This document shows positions 9,062-18,215 of a stretch of 64,000 bases of DNA, one piece after another. The number at the start of each line of letters is the position of its first letter. The stretch's first letter is position 1. The notes below the pieces were generated by a model, which saw nothing but the letters and a program-made list of their open reading frames with translations, made no database searches and had not been told where the DNA came from. The stretch is from an uncultured Draconibacterium sp. (GTDB lineage: Bacteria > Bacteroidota > Bacteroidia > Bacteroidales > Prolixibacteraceae), in the NCBI RefSeq assembly GCF_963676735.1, contig NZ_OY781464.1, positions 2,513,001-2,577,000 on the forward strand, given 5' to 3'. A program made the position numbers and the translations under genes.

Positions 9062-10567
9062 ATGAGCGACAGACTTTACATTTTCGACACAACTTTAAGA
9101 GACGGCGAACAGGTGCCGGGTTGCCAGTTGAACACGGTAGAAAAGATTGAAGTTGCCAAAGCATTGCAGGAATTGGGAGTAGATGTTATTGAGGCAGGAT
9201 TCCCTATTTCGAGCCCCGGCGATTTTGAATCGGTAGTAGAGATTTCGAAAGCGGTTACATGGCCAACAATTACAGCCTTAACCCGCGCAGTACAAAAAGA
9301 CATTGACGTTGCAGCCGAATCACTCAAATACGCTAAAAAAGGGCGTATCCATACAGGTATCGGAACATCTGATTTTCATATTTACCACAAACTCAACTCA
9401 AATCCTGATGCCATTTTAGAACGTGGGGTTGAGGCTGTTAAGTACGCTAAGAAATACGTTGAAGACGTAGAGTTTTATGCCGAAGATGCCGGACGTACAG
9501 GAAACGAATACCTGGCCCGTGTTATTGAGGCAGTAATTAAAGCCGGTGCTACTGTTGTAAATATACCGGATACCACCGGTTACACATTGCCACACGAATT
9601 TGGTGCAAAAATCAAATACCTGATGGACAACGTGCCAAACATCCACAAAGCGATTATTTCAACCCACTGTCATAACGATTTGGGAATGGCAACTGCCAAC
9701 ACTGTTTCAGGAATCCTGAATGGTGCCCGCCAGGCAGAAGTTACCATTAACGGAATTGGCGAACGCGCCGGAAACACTTCGTTGGAAGAAGTGGTAATGA
9801 CCTTAAAAACACATTATAAATCACTGGGTATTGAAACCGGAGTAAACACTCAGAAAATTTATGGAACCAGCCGACTGGTTTCTACTTTAATGAACATGCC
9901 GGTGCAACCCAACAAAGCAGTGGTTGGGCGTAATGCATTTGCACACTCCTCAGGTATTCATCAGGATGGCGTATTGAAAAACCGCGAGAATTACGAGATT
10001 ATGGACCCAACTGATGTGGGAATCAACGAATCGGCAATTCTGTTAACTGCCCGTAGTGGCCGTGCTGCATTAAAACACCGTTTAGAGTTGTTGGGCTTTG
10101 AGCTGGATAAAGAAAAGCTGGATGAAGTATACGAAGAATTTTTGAATCTGGCCGATAAGAAAAAAGACATTCGTGATGACGATATTGCCTTGCTTGTTGG
10201 CGATGCAACCCGTAAAGAACGTCGGATAAAACTGGACTACCTGCAAGTGGTTTCAGGAAAAAGTCTGAAACCCATGGCAACAGTTCGTTTGGACATTGCA
10301 GGCGAAAAATTTGATGCCACCTCTGCCGGAAACGGCCCTGTTGATGCAGCCATTTCTGCCGTTAAACAAATTATTCACCGCCAGGTTATAATTGAAGAAT
10401 TCCTGGTGCAGGCGATTACTCGTGGCAGCGACGATATTGGAAAAGTACACATGCAGGTAGATTACCAGGACAAAATGTACCACGGCTTTGGTGCACACAC
10501 CGACATTATCACCGCATCAGTTGAAGCTTTTCTTGATGCAATAAACAAATTGCCTGTAGCAGAATAA
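9062..10567 (+). CDS. leuA: 2-isopropylmalate synthase
   Basis: This enzyme condenses 2-oxoisovalerate with acetyl-CoA, the first committed step to leucine. The 501 residues carry the HMGL-type barrel with DTTLRDGEQ at residues 9-17 and the metal-binding HCH pair (His202, His204). The GERAGN signature follows, and a C-terminal LeuA regulatory domain (about 370-500) normally binds leucine. It is the first structural gene after the attenuator. leuC follows 111 bp later across a repeat-like inverted element. Confidence 0.95.
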   Translation: MSDRLYIFDTTLRDGEQVPGCQLNTVEKIEVAKALQELGVDVIEAGFPISSPGDFESVVEISKAVTWPTITALTRAVQKDIDVAAESLKYAKKGRIHTGIGTSDFHIYHKLNSNPDAILERGVEAVKYAKKYVEDVEFYAEDAGRTGNEYLARVIEAVIKAGATVVNIPDTTGYTLPHEFGAKIKYLMDNVPNIHKAIISTHCHNDLGMATANTVSGILNGARQAEVTINGIGERAGNTSLEEVVMTLKTHYKSLGIETGVNTQKIYGTSRLVSTLMNMPVQPNKAVVGRNAFAHSSGIHQDGVLKNRENYEIMDPTDVGINESAILLTARSGRAALKHRLELLGFELDKEKLDEVYEEFLNLADKKKDIRDDDIALLVGDATRKERRIKLDYLQVVSGKSLKPMATVRLDIAGEKFDATSAGNGPVDAAISAVKQIIHRQVIIEEFLVQAITRGSDDIGKVHMQVDYQDKMYHGFGAHTDIITASVEAFLDAINKLPVAE

Positions 10568-10582
10568 GTATAGAATTTAAGG

Positions 10583-10663
10583 CTGTTATTTCGACGACGC
10601 AGGAGGAGAAATCTGTCTCCTATCAGAACAGGTTTCTCTGGCTTCAGCCTTCGAAATGACAAG
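10583..10663. repeat. Palindromic intergenic element between leuA and leuC
   Basis: TGTTATTTCGA near 10583 and TTCGAAATGACAA near 10651 are imperfect inverted copies that bracket about 60 bases. From memory this resembles a dispersed 'ATTTCGA...TCGAAATGACA' element common between genes in Bacteroidota. Only one copy was noticed in the window. Confidence 0.4.
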
Positions 10664-10678
10664 AAGAAAAGAAAAATT

Positions 10679-12079
10679 ATGACAGCAAAAACATTATTTG
10701 ATAAAATTTGGGATGCACATGTGGTAAAACAGGTTGAAGGTGGCCCCAATGTATTGTACATCGACCGACATTTTATACACGAAGTAACCAGCCCGGTTGC
10801 CTTTTTAGGACTTAAAAACCGTGGATTAAAAGTGTATCGCCCGGATCAAACAACAGCAACTCCCGACCATAACGTACCAACCATAAACCAGCACCTGTCG
10901 ATAAAAGACGAACTATCGCGCAACCAGGTGGAGATGTTAAAAAAGAACTGTGCCGAAAATGGCATTACTTATCACGGTTTAGGAACCGAAGGACACGGCG
11001 TTGTACATATTATTGGCCCTGAAATGGGACTGACACAACCGGGTATGACCATCGTTTGTGGCGATAGCCACACCAGTACTCATGGTGCATTTGGAGCCAT
11101 TGCTTTTGGAATTGGCACCAGCGAGGTAGAAATGGTTTTGGCCAGCCAGTGTATTATGCAGCCTAAACCAAAAAAAATGCGCATAACCATTAACGGACAA
11201 CTAGATAAAGGTGTTACAGCAAAAGATATCGCGCTGTACATCATTTCTAAAATATCAACAAGCGGCGGTACCGGCCACTTTATCGAGTATGCCGGATCGG
11301 CTATCACCAGCCTGTCAATGGAAGGCCGCATGACCCTTTGTAACCTGAGTATTGAAAGTGGTGCCCGTGGCGGAATGATTGCGCCCGACGAAACTACATT
11401 TAGCTATGTGAAAGGCCGCCAGTTTGCACCTCAGGGAGCCGATTGGGATAAAGCAATGGAAAAATGGGCCGAATTAAAAACCGATGAAGGAGCTGCATTC
11501 GATACAGAGTATACTTTTGAGGCTGCCGATATTGAGCCGATGATTACCTACGGTACAAACCCGGGAATGGGAATTGGTGTTTCACAGACTATTCCAACTT
11601 CAGAAGGTTTGTCGGGAACAGATAAAACAACTTATCAGAAGTCGTTGCAATACATGGGTTATAACGAAGGTGAAGCCATGAAAGGGAAACCTGTGGATTA
11701 TGTATTTCTGGGTAGCTGTACCAACGGAAGAATTGAAGACTTCCGTGAATTTGCCAGCTTTGTAAAAGGCAAGAAAAAAGCCGATAACGTTACAGCCTGG
11801 CTGGTACCCGGATCAAAACAAGTGCAAAACCAAATTGAGGCCGAAGGCCTGGTTCCGATTCTGGAAGAAGCCGGTTTTGAGTTGCGTCAACCGGGTTGCT
11901 CAGCCTGTTTGGCAATGAATGACGATAAAATTCCTGCGGGAAAATACTCTGTTTCAACATCAAACCGAAACTTCGAAGGCCGCCAGGGACCGGGAGCACG
12001 CACCTTGCTTGCCAGCCCGTTAACCGCAGCAGCAGCCGCAATTTCAGGAGTTATTACAGACCCAAGAGAAATGATGTAG
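10679..12079 (+). CDS. leuC: 3-isopropylmalate dehydratase, large subunit
   Basis: LeuC is the aconitase-type subunit that isomerises 2-isopropylmalate to 3-isopropylmalate with LeuD. The 466 residues show the [4Fe-4S] cysteines of the family: one in FLGSCTNGR and two in PGCSACLAMN. The early VCGDSHTSTHGAFG signature is also present. Length is standard. leuD, its obligate partner, follows after 86 bp in the same direction. Confidence 0.97.
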   Translation: MTAKTLFDKIWDAHVVKQVEGGPNVLYIDRHFIHEVTSPVAFLGLKNRGLKVYRPDQTTATPDHNVPTINQHLSIKDELSRNQVEMLKKNCAENGITYHGLGTEGHGVVHIIGPEMGLTQPGMTIVCGDSHTSTHGAFGAIAFGIGTSEVEMVLASQCIMQPKPKKMRITINGQLDKGVTAKDIALYIISKISTSGGTGHFIEYAGSAITSLSMEGRMTLCNLSIESGARGGMIAPDETTFSYVKGRQFAPQGADWDKAMEKWAELKTDEGAAFDTEYTFEAADIEPMITYGTNPGMGIGVSQTIPTSEGLSGTDKTTYQKSLQYMGYNEGEAMKGKPVDYVFLGSCTNGRIEDFREFASFVKGKKKADNVTAWLVPGSKQVQNQIEAEGLVPILEEAGFELRQPGCSACLAMNDDKIPAGKYSVSTSNRNFEGRQGPGARTLLASPLTAAAAAISGVITDPREMM

Positions 12080-12165
12080 AACCGCACAGGGCTAAGCGCA
12101 AAGAGCACAGCGAATAAAGAACGCTAAGCATTCTTGCTCTTGGCACTCTGCTTAATTTTAAAAAA

Positions 12166-12753
12166 ATGGCATACGATAAATTTTCAGTAATAAATACACC
12201 GGCAGTACCTCTGCCAATCGAAAACGTTGATACCGACCAGATTATTCCTGCACGTTTCCTGAAAGCAGTGGAACGTAAAGGTTTTGGCGATAATCTTTTT
12301 CGCGACTGGCGATACGAGAACGATGGAAGTCCGAAAGCTGATTTCCCTTTGAATAATAAAAAATACACCGGAAAAATTCTGGTTGGCGGAAAAAACTTTG
12401 GCAGTGGCTCGAGCCGTGAACATGCCGCATGGGCAATTTACGATTACGGGTTCCGAGTGGTAGTATCAAGCTTCTTTGCCGACATTTTTAAGGGCAATGC
12501 CTTGAACAACGGACTGCTACCCGTTGTTGTTTCTCCCGAGTTCCTTGAGAAAATATTTGCTCAGATTGAAAAAGATGCAGACTCAACTTTTGAAGTTGAT
12601 TTGCCAAACCAAAAATTCACCATAACGGCAACAGGCGAATCGGTTGATTTTGAGATTAATCCATACAAAAAACACTGTTTACAAAACGGCTTGGATGATA
12701 TCGATTACCTGGTTGATATGAAAGAGCAGATTGCAACTTTTGAAGAGGCATAA
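12166..12753 (+). CDS. leuD: 3-isopropylmalate dehydratase, small subunit
   Basis: The 195-residue swivel-domain partner of LeuC. It has the family signature NVDTDQIIPARFLK and the glycine-rich substrate loop NFGSGSSREHAAWA. It lies between leuC and a second LeuA-family gene, in operon order. Confidence 0.97.
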   Translation: MAYDKFSVINTPAVPLPIENVDTDQIIPARFLKAVERKGFGDNLFRDWRYENDGSPKADFPLNNKKYTGKILVGGKNFGSGSSREHAAWAIYDYGFRVVVSSFFADIFKGNALNNGLLPVVVSPEFLEKIFAQIEKDADSTFEVDLPNQKFTITATGESVDFEINPYKKHCLQNGLDDIDYLVDMKEQIATFEEA

Positions 12754-12871
12754 TAGCTGGCGAGCCGCTCTCTCCGAATGAGTGTCTCGCTGCAATATAT
12801 AAACAGACAGACATAGACAACAGTGAGGCTTCACAGGAAGTGAAACCGCCACTTAAGCTCATAATAAAAAT

Positions 12872-14452
12872 ATGACAGGCAAAACAGTAGAAATTTCAGG
12901 TAAGCAACTTACCATTATGGACACCACCCTTCGCGATGGCGAGCAAACTTCCGGAGTTTCGTTTAGCGAAGGGGAAAAACTCAGTGTGGCAAAGGTTCTG
13001 CTTGAAGATGTAAAGGTCGACCGCATTGAAATTGCTTCGGCACGGGTGTCGGAAGGCGAATTTAAAGGCACCCAAAAAGTGATGCGTTGGGCAGCCCAAA
13101 AGGGGCATCTCGATAAGGTTGAAGTACTTGGCTTTGTTGACGGAAAAATTTCGCTGGAATGGATTGCAAAAGCCGGTGGAAAAGTGTTGAATTTGCTGTG
13201 CAAAGGATCGTATAAACACGTAACCGAGCAACTGCGAAAAACGCCCGAAGAACACGTTGCCGATGTTAAGGAGGTAATTAACTTTGCTGATGAAATGGGC
13301 ATTAGCGTAAACATCTACCTGGAAGATTGGTCGAATGGAATGCGTAACTCGAAAGACTATGTTCATTTTATGATTGCCCAGCTGAAGGATGAGAAAATTG
13401 AGCGTTTTATGCTTCCCGATACGCTGGGTATACTTGATCCGGATGAAACCTATGACTTCTGTCGCGAAATGATAGAAAGTTTCCCTGATGTGGAGTTTGA
13501 TTTTCATGCGCACAACGATTACGACCTTGCCATTGCCAACGTATTTCATGCCATTAAAGCCGGTATGCGCTGTGTTCACACCACCGTTAACGGCCTTGGC
13601 GAAAGAGCCGGTAATGCACCATTATCGAGTGTAATTGCAACGGTAAAAGATCACCTGAAGATGAAAACCAATGTTAAAGAAGGTGAACTTAACAAGGTTT
13701 CAAAACTCGTTGAATCGTTTTCAGGCATCCGAATCCCCACCAACAAACCACTTATCGGCGAATTTGTATTTACGCAATGCAGTGGAATTCATGCTGATGG
13801 CGACACCAAAAACAACCTGTATTTTAACGAGTTACTACCTGAGCGTTTTGGCCGCACAAGACAATATGCTCTGGGAAAAACTTCAGGTAAAGCCAATATC
13901 AACAAAAATTTAAAAGCACTGGGTATCGAACTGGACAAGGCTTCGCTGAAAAAGGTTACCGATAAAATTATAGAGCTTGCCGACCAGAAAGAAACCATTA
14001 CCAGCGACGAGCTACCCTACATTGTGGCCGATGTACTGGAAAACGATTTCTTTGAACAAAAGGTAAAAGTGGTTAATTACTCGGTTAGCTACACCATGGG
14101 ATTACGCCCCGTTGCCAATGTTTCGCTTGAAATTGATGACAAAATTTACGAAGAATACAGCGATGGCGATGGCCAGTATGATGCGTTTGTAAAAGCCTTG
14201 CGAAAAATTTACGAACGGCTCGACAAACAATTTCCGATGCTCGTTGACTATGTGGTTACCATTCCTCCGGGAGGAAAAACAAGTGCCCTGGTTGAAACGG
14301 TAATTACCTGGCGTAACGATCACGAGTTTAAAACCAAAGGTCTGCACCCCGACCAGAACGCAGCGGCTATTTTAGCAACCATCAGAATGTTAAACGTTAT
14401 TGAAAACGAATTTGACGCTACAAAACTAGAAGAATTTAAAAACGAAGAATAA
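12872..14452 (+). CDS. Second LeuA-family synthase, probably (R)-citramalate synthase type
   Basis: A 526-residue alpha-isopropylmalate/homocitrate-family enzyme: DTTLRDGEQ motif near residues 15-23, metal-binding HAHND, GERAGN, and a C-terminal LeuA dimer domain. It is clearly divergent from the leuA product at 9062. Members of this second group in Bacteroidota are annotated either as isopropylmalate synthase or citramalate synthase. Citramalate synthase makes 2-oxobutyrate for isoleucine from pyruvate and acetyl-CoA, and would use the same LeuCD and LeuB encoded next to it. ilvA nearby supplies 2-oxobutyrate by the threonine route, so the exact substrate is unresolved from sequence. Confidence 0.8.
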   Translation: MTGKTVEISGKQLTIMDTTLRDGEQTSGVSFSEGEKLSVAKVLLEDVKVDRIEIASARVSEGEFKGTQKVMRWAAQKGHLDKVEVLGFVDGKISLEWIAKAGGKVLNLLCKGSYKHVTEQLRKTPEEHVADVKEVINFADEMGISVNIYLEDWSNGMRNSKDYVHFMIAQLKDEKIERFMLPDTLGILDPDETYDFCREMIESFPDVEFDFHAHNDYDLAIANVFHAIKAGMRCVHTTVNGLGERAGNAPLSSVIATVKDHLKMKTNVKEGELNKVSKLVESFSGIRIPTNKPLIGEFVFTQCSGIHADGDTKNNLYFNELLPERFGRTRQYALGKTSGKANINKNLKALGIELDKASLKKVTDKIIELADQKETITSDELPYIVADVLENDFFEQKVKVVNYSVSYTMGLRPVANVSLEIDDKIYEEYSDGDGQYDAFVKALRKIYERLDKQFPMLVDYVVTIPPGGKTSALVETVITWRNDHEFKTKGLHPDQNAAAILATIRMLNVIENEFDATKLEEFKNEE

Positions 14453-14529
14453 ATAATTGACAGGAATATTTTGAGTTTTGTAAACAGGCGCAAAACCATT
14501 ATAAATAGGCCGACAAATAAAAATTTGAA

Positions 14530-15594
14530 ATGAAACTGAACATCGCATTACTTCCCGGCGACGGGATAGGTCCTGAAATTATCGATCAGGCAATGAAAGC
14601 AGTGAAAGCTGTTGCAAGCAAATTTAATCACGATTTAGAATATACTGAAGCTTTAACCGGTGCCACTGCCATCGACCAGGTAGGCGATCCTTATCCCGAA
14701 GAAACGCACGAGTTGTGCATGCAATCGGATGCCGTGCTTTTTGGTGCCATTGGCGACCCAAAATTCGACAATAACCCAAAAGCAAAGGTGCGCCCGGAAC
14801 AAGGCCTTCTGGCCATGCGTAAAAAACTTGGTTTGTACGCCAACATTCGCCCGGTAGAAACTTTTGAATCGTTGTTGCACAAATCACCACTTCGCCGCGA
14901 GTTGGTTGAAGGTGCTGATTTTGTTTGTATACGTGAGTTAACCGGTGGTATGTATTTTGGCGATAAAGGCCGCAAAGACAATGGCAACACCGCTTTCGAT
15001 ACCTGTATTTACACCCGCGAAGAGGTTGAACGTATTTTAAAACTCGGTTACGAATTTGCAGCAAAACGCAATAAAAAACTTACTGTGGTTGATAAAGCAA
15101 ACGTATTGGAGAGCTCGCGTTTATGGCGCGAAGTGGCTCAGGAAATGGCGCCAAACTATCCGGAGATTACCACCGAATACATGTTTGTTGATAATGCAGC
15201 CATGCAAATTATTCAGTGGCCCAAAAACTTTGACGTAATGGTTACCGAAAATATGTTTGGCGACATCCTTACTGATGAAGCCAGCGTAATTACCGGTTCG
15301 CTTGGGTTGCTGCCATCGGCCTCGGTTGGTATTCATACTTCGGTTTTCGAACCCATCCATGGTTCGTACCCGCAAGCCGCCGGAAAAGACATTGCCAACC
15401 CCATTGCAACCATTCTTTCGGCAGCCATGATGTTTGAATATGCCTTCGACCTGAAAGAAGAAGGTAAGCTAATTCGTGATGCTGTAGCTGCCTCGATGGC
15501 AGAAGGATTTGTTACTGAAGATATTGCCGAAGGGCCTGCGCAAGGCACAGCGGCTGTAGGTGACTGGATTGCCGACTGGATTACTAAAAATTAG
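14530..15594 (+). CDS. leuB: 3-isopropylmalate dehydrogenase
   Basis: A 354-residue beta-decarboxylating dehydrogenase that converts 3-isopropylmalate to 2-oxoisocaproate with NAD+. It starts with the family's LLPGDGIGPEI. The substrate-binding arginines lie around RPVETFE and CIRELTGGMYFG, and the metal-binding DEASVITGSLG segment is present. It is the last gene of the leucine operon: a strong terminator follows at 15625-15667. Confidence 0.97.
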   Translation: MKLNIALLPGDGIGPEIIDQAMKAVKAVASKFNHDLEYTEALTGATAIDQVGDPYPEETHELCMQSDAVLFGAIGDPKFDNNPKAKVRPEQGLLAMRKKLGLYANIRPVETFESLLHKSPLRRELVEGADFVCIRELTGGMYFGDKGRKDNGNTAFDTCIYTREEVERILKLGYEFAAKRNKKLTVVDKANVLESSRLWREVAQEMAPNYPEITTEYMFVDNAAMQIIQWPKNFDVMVTENMFGDILTDEASVITGSLGLLPSASVGIHTSVFEPIHGSYPQAAGKDIANPIATILSAAMMFEYAFDLKEEGKLIRDAVAASMAEGFVTEDIAEGPAQGTAAVGDWIADWITKN

Positions 15595-15624
15595 AAAATT
15601 GCGGGAAGCAGCAGCCTCTAACAA

Positions 15625-15667
15625 AAAGAACCGTTCTCATTGATAGTAAGAGAACGGTTCTTTTTTT
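15625..15667 (+). terminator. Rho-independent terminator of the leu operon
   Basis: A perfect 12-base stem, AGAACCGTTCTC (15627-15638) against GAGAACGGTTCT (15650-15661), is followed by a T run. The flanking A run makes it potentially bidirectional, and the convergent CPBP gene ends 32 bp away. Confidence 0.9.
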
Positions 15668-15698
15668 ATCTGATTTTTAATTGCCTACGATTATCTAC

Positions 15699-16643
15699 CT
15701 ATACCTTCTCTTTTATTACAGGTAGTTCAATTTTCTTCCAGATAACAGTAAAATCCCATTTCAGTATAAGTTTATATACCAGCAACATTATAAGCGAAGA
15801 AATAAACAAAGTAACAAACTCACCGGCCGGATCAACCTCTTTCTGGAAAAACAACGAAGGAGTTTGAATGGCCGATTCTTTGCTGGTAACCAAAATAGCA
15901 CCAAGGGTATTGTTAACAGCATGTGTGCCAATGGCCAGTTCAATGCCATCATCCAGCACAGCCATTACGGCAAAAGCCACCCCAAAAATAAAATACTGTG
16001 GCATCATCATCCAAAAGCCATGTTCTTTAACCTCGGGATTAGCTGCGTGCATTAATGCAAATAAAAGCGATGGAATTAAAATTACCAGCCACCCTTTTTT
16101 GGTCCAGCCGGCAACACCCTGCGCCAGGTAACCTCTGAAAATAAACTCTTCGGTACCCGACTGAACAGGAATAAACAAGATGGCCACCACCACCAATATA
16201 AAAAACGAGGTGGCATTAAAACGGAACTCCAGCTCTCCGGGATTTATTAGCAATTGAGCCCCAAAAATCAACAACATTATCGCTCCCCATACCAATATGC
16301 CCAGCCAAAACCTATTCCAACGGAAAGGTCTTCCACCATTTACTACATCAACCGCCGTGCGTTGGTGCAAGGCTTTTATTAAAACAATGGCCAAAACAAG
16401 CGTAACAATAAAAGGTATTACCATAAGCGCCAGCCCCAGATTTGGATCAATTCCGTAGGCGGCAAAATTCATTGCATTGTCGGGGGTGGCCATCTCGCCT
16501 CCATTCATGGCAATAGCTATTCCCATAGCAACAACAAGTGGAATAGCCCCAACCAACTGACCAACGATTAAGGCAACTGCAATCACCACCAGGTATTTCC
16601 ACCATTGGTTTTGTCCGTCAAAAGCACGCGATAAATGTTTCAT
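15699..16643 (-). CDS. CPBP-family intramembrane metalloprotease
   Basis: A 314-residue polytopic membrane protein of the CAAX-protease/bacteriocin-processing (Abi) family. The diagnostic EEFIFR motif is at residues 165-170, followed by FALMHAANPE and a third histidine in IGTHAVNN. These supply the glutamates and histidines of the active site inside the membrane. About eight hydrophobic segments are visible. The substrate is unknown. It is transcribed toward leuB and divergently from ilvA. Confidence 0.9.
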   Translation of the reverse strand: MKHLSRAFDGQNQWWKYLVVIAVALIVGQLVGAIPLVVAMGIAIAMNGGEMATPDNAMNFAAYGIDPNLGLALMVIPFIVTLVLAIVLIKALHQRTAVDVVNGGRPFRWNRFWLGILVWGAIMLLIFGAQLLINPGELEFRFNATSFFILVVVAILFIPVQSGTEEFIFRGYLAQGVAGWTKKGWLVILIPSLLFALMHAANPEVKEHGFWMMMPQYFIFGVAFAVMAVLDDGIELAIGTHAVNNTLGAILVTSKESAIQTPSLFFQKEVDPAGEFVTLFISSLIMLLVYKLILKWDFTVIWKKIELPVIKEKV

Positions 16644-16719
16644 TCTCTGATTTATTACTGAAGGTTATAATCGGTTTCGAAATTAAAACTATTTTAAGAT
16701 TTAGCAAACATAATATGAG

Positions 16720-16750
16720 TTTGTAAATTGTTCCTGCCCGCTTATATTTG
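16720..16750 (+). promoter_or_regulatory. Promoter of ilvA
   Basis: TTTG at 16720-16723 and TATATTTG at 16743-16750 are separated by 19 bases and match the Bacteroidota TTTG-N19-TAnnTTTG consensus exactly. The ilvA ATG is 17 bp further on. Confidence 0.75.
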
Positions 16751-16767
16751 TATAAAATTGAATTGGA

Positions 16768-18030
16768 ATGGAAACAGAAAAAACATACTTCCCTCAGCTA
16801 CAAGACATAACAAAGGCAAAACACAATCTCAGCGAAATTGTGTTACAAACCCCGCTTCAGAAAAACCTAAACCTGTCAGAAGAATTTAATGCCAACATAT
16901 TTTTAAAACGCGAAGACTTACAAATTGTACGCTCGTACAAAATCAGGGGTGCCTACAATAAAATTGCCCAGCTAACCGAAGCAGAGCAAAAAAAAGGAGT
17001 GGTTTGTGCCAGTGCCGGGAACCATGCACAAGGGGTGGCCTACTCGTGCAGACTGTTGGGTATTGAAGGCAAAATTTACATGCCATCAACTACGCCCAAA
17101 CAAAAAATAAAGCAGGTAAAAATGTTCGGAAAAACCCATGTGGAGGTGGTACTTACCGGCGACACTTATGACGATGCTTACTACGCAGCATTGGAGGATG
17201 CGAAAAAAACAAGCATGGCTTTCATTCATCCCTTTGATGATGCCCAAATCATTGAAGGGCAGGCAACGGTTGGCCTGGAAATACTTCAGGATTCGAAAGA
17301 AACCATCGACTATTTGTTTATCCCTATTGGCGGAGGAGGCCTGGCAGCTGGCGTGGGAGCCTATTTTAAACAGATTAGTCCGGGCACAAAAATAATTGGC
17401 GTAGAGCCGGCCGGAGCTCCATCGATGCAAAAATCGCTTGAAGCAAATAAAGTGCTTACCCTTGAGAAAATAGACAAATTTGTTGATGGTGCTGCGGTGC
17501 AACGGGTGGGCAACATTACATTCGAAATTTGCAAGCAGGTGGTGGATAACTATCAGTCGGTACCCGAAGGGAAGATTTGCACAAAAATACTCGAGCTTTA
17601 TAACCGTGATGCCATTGTTATTGAACCGGCCGGGGCGCTGTCGATTGCCGCCCTCGATTTTTTCCGAGAACAGATAAAAGGCAAAAATGTGGTTTGTGTT
17701 GTTAGCGGAAGTAATAACGACATCACCCGCACCGAAGAAATTAAAGAACGATCGTTGCTTTACGAGGGGCTGAAACACTATTTTATTGTTCGATTCCCTC
17801 AACGAGCCGGAGCGCTTCGTACCTTTGTTGATGTAGTTTTGGGCCCCACCGATGACGTCACTCATTTTGAATATTCAAAAAAAACCAATCGCGAAAAAGG
17901 GCCGGCTGTAATAGGTATTGAGGTTCAGAAAAAAGAAGATTTTAACGGCTTGGTAAAACGCATGGAAGAGCATGGTTTTATCTACGAATACCTGAACGAG
18001 AAACCTGATTTGTTCCAGTTTCTTATTTAA
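16768..18030 (+). CDS. ilvA: Threonine ammonia-lyase (threonine dehydratase)
   Basis: This PLP enzyme deaminates threonine to 2-oxobutyrate, the entry to isoleucine. The 420 residues include the PLP lysine in SYKIRGAYNK (Lys58) and the phosphate-binding GGGGLAAG loop. A single C-terminal ACT-like regulatory domain starts near residue 330 (FIVRFPQRAGALRTF), typical of the shorter IlvA form. It has its own consensus promoter, so it is regulated apart from the leu operon although it belongs to the same amino-acid group. Confidence 0.95.
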   Translation: METEKTYFPQLQDITKAKHNLSEIVLQTPLQKNLNLSEEFNANIFLKREDLQIVRSYKIRGAYNKIAQLTEAEQKKGVVCASAGNHAQGVAYSCRLLGIEGKIYMPSTTPKQKIKQVKMFGKTHVEVVLTGDTYDDAYYAALEDAKKTSMAFIHPFDDAQIIEGQATVGLEILQDSKETIDYLFIPIGGGGLAAGVGAYFKQISPGTKIIGVEPAGAPSMQKSLEANKVLTLEKIDKFVDGAAVQRVGNITFEICKQVVDNYQSVPEGKICTKILELYNRDAIVIEPAGALSIAALDFFREQIKGKNVVCVVSGSNNDITRTEEIKERSLLYEGLKHYFIVRFPQRAGALRTFVDVVLGPTDDVTHFEYSKKTNREKGPAVIGIEVQKKEDFNGLVKRMEEHGFIYEYLNEKPDLFQFLI

Positions 18031-18215
18031 AACCATACGTATTGTCGGTAAAACAATGGTCATTAAATTACAACTAAAAACCATTACAATGAAACGAACA
18101 TGATTTTTTTTCATTCTAAATTCACAAACACGAATGATTAAAATTTATGCGAGTTCCTGAATGTCTTCTCCGACAGCTGACGAATGAACATTTAGAAATC
18201 AAAAAAATTAAAAAG

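Noticed and set aside
12896..13579. Long reverse-strand open frame (227 codons) opposite the second LeuA-family gene
   Set aside because: The + strand frame carries complete family motifs over the same bases; the reverse product has no motif or signal and no start context.
17086..17865. 259-codon reverse-strand frame opposite ilvA
   Set aside because: It is a by-product of the codon use of ilvA, whose motifs are intact on the + strand.
18147..18215. N-terminal extension of the sulfatase
   Set aside because: It would place 23 polar residues before the membrane anchor, and the ATG at 18216 has the better A-rich upstream context.
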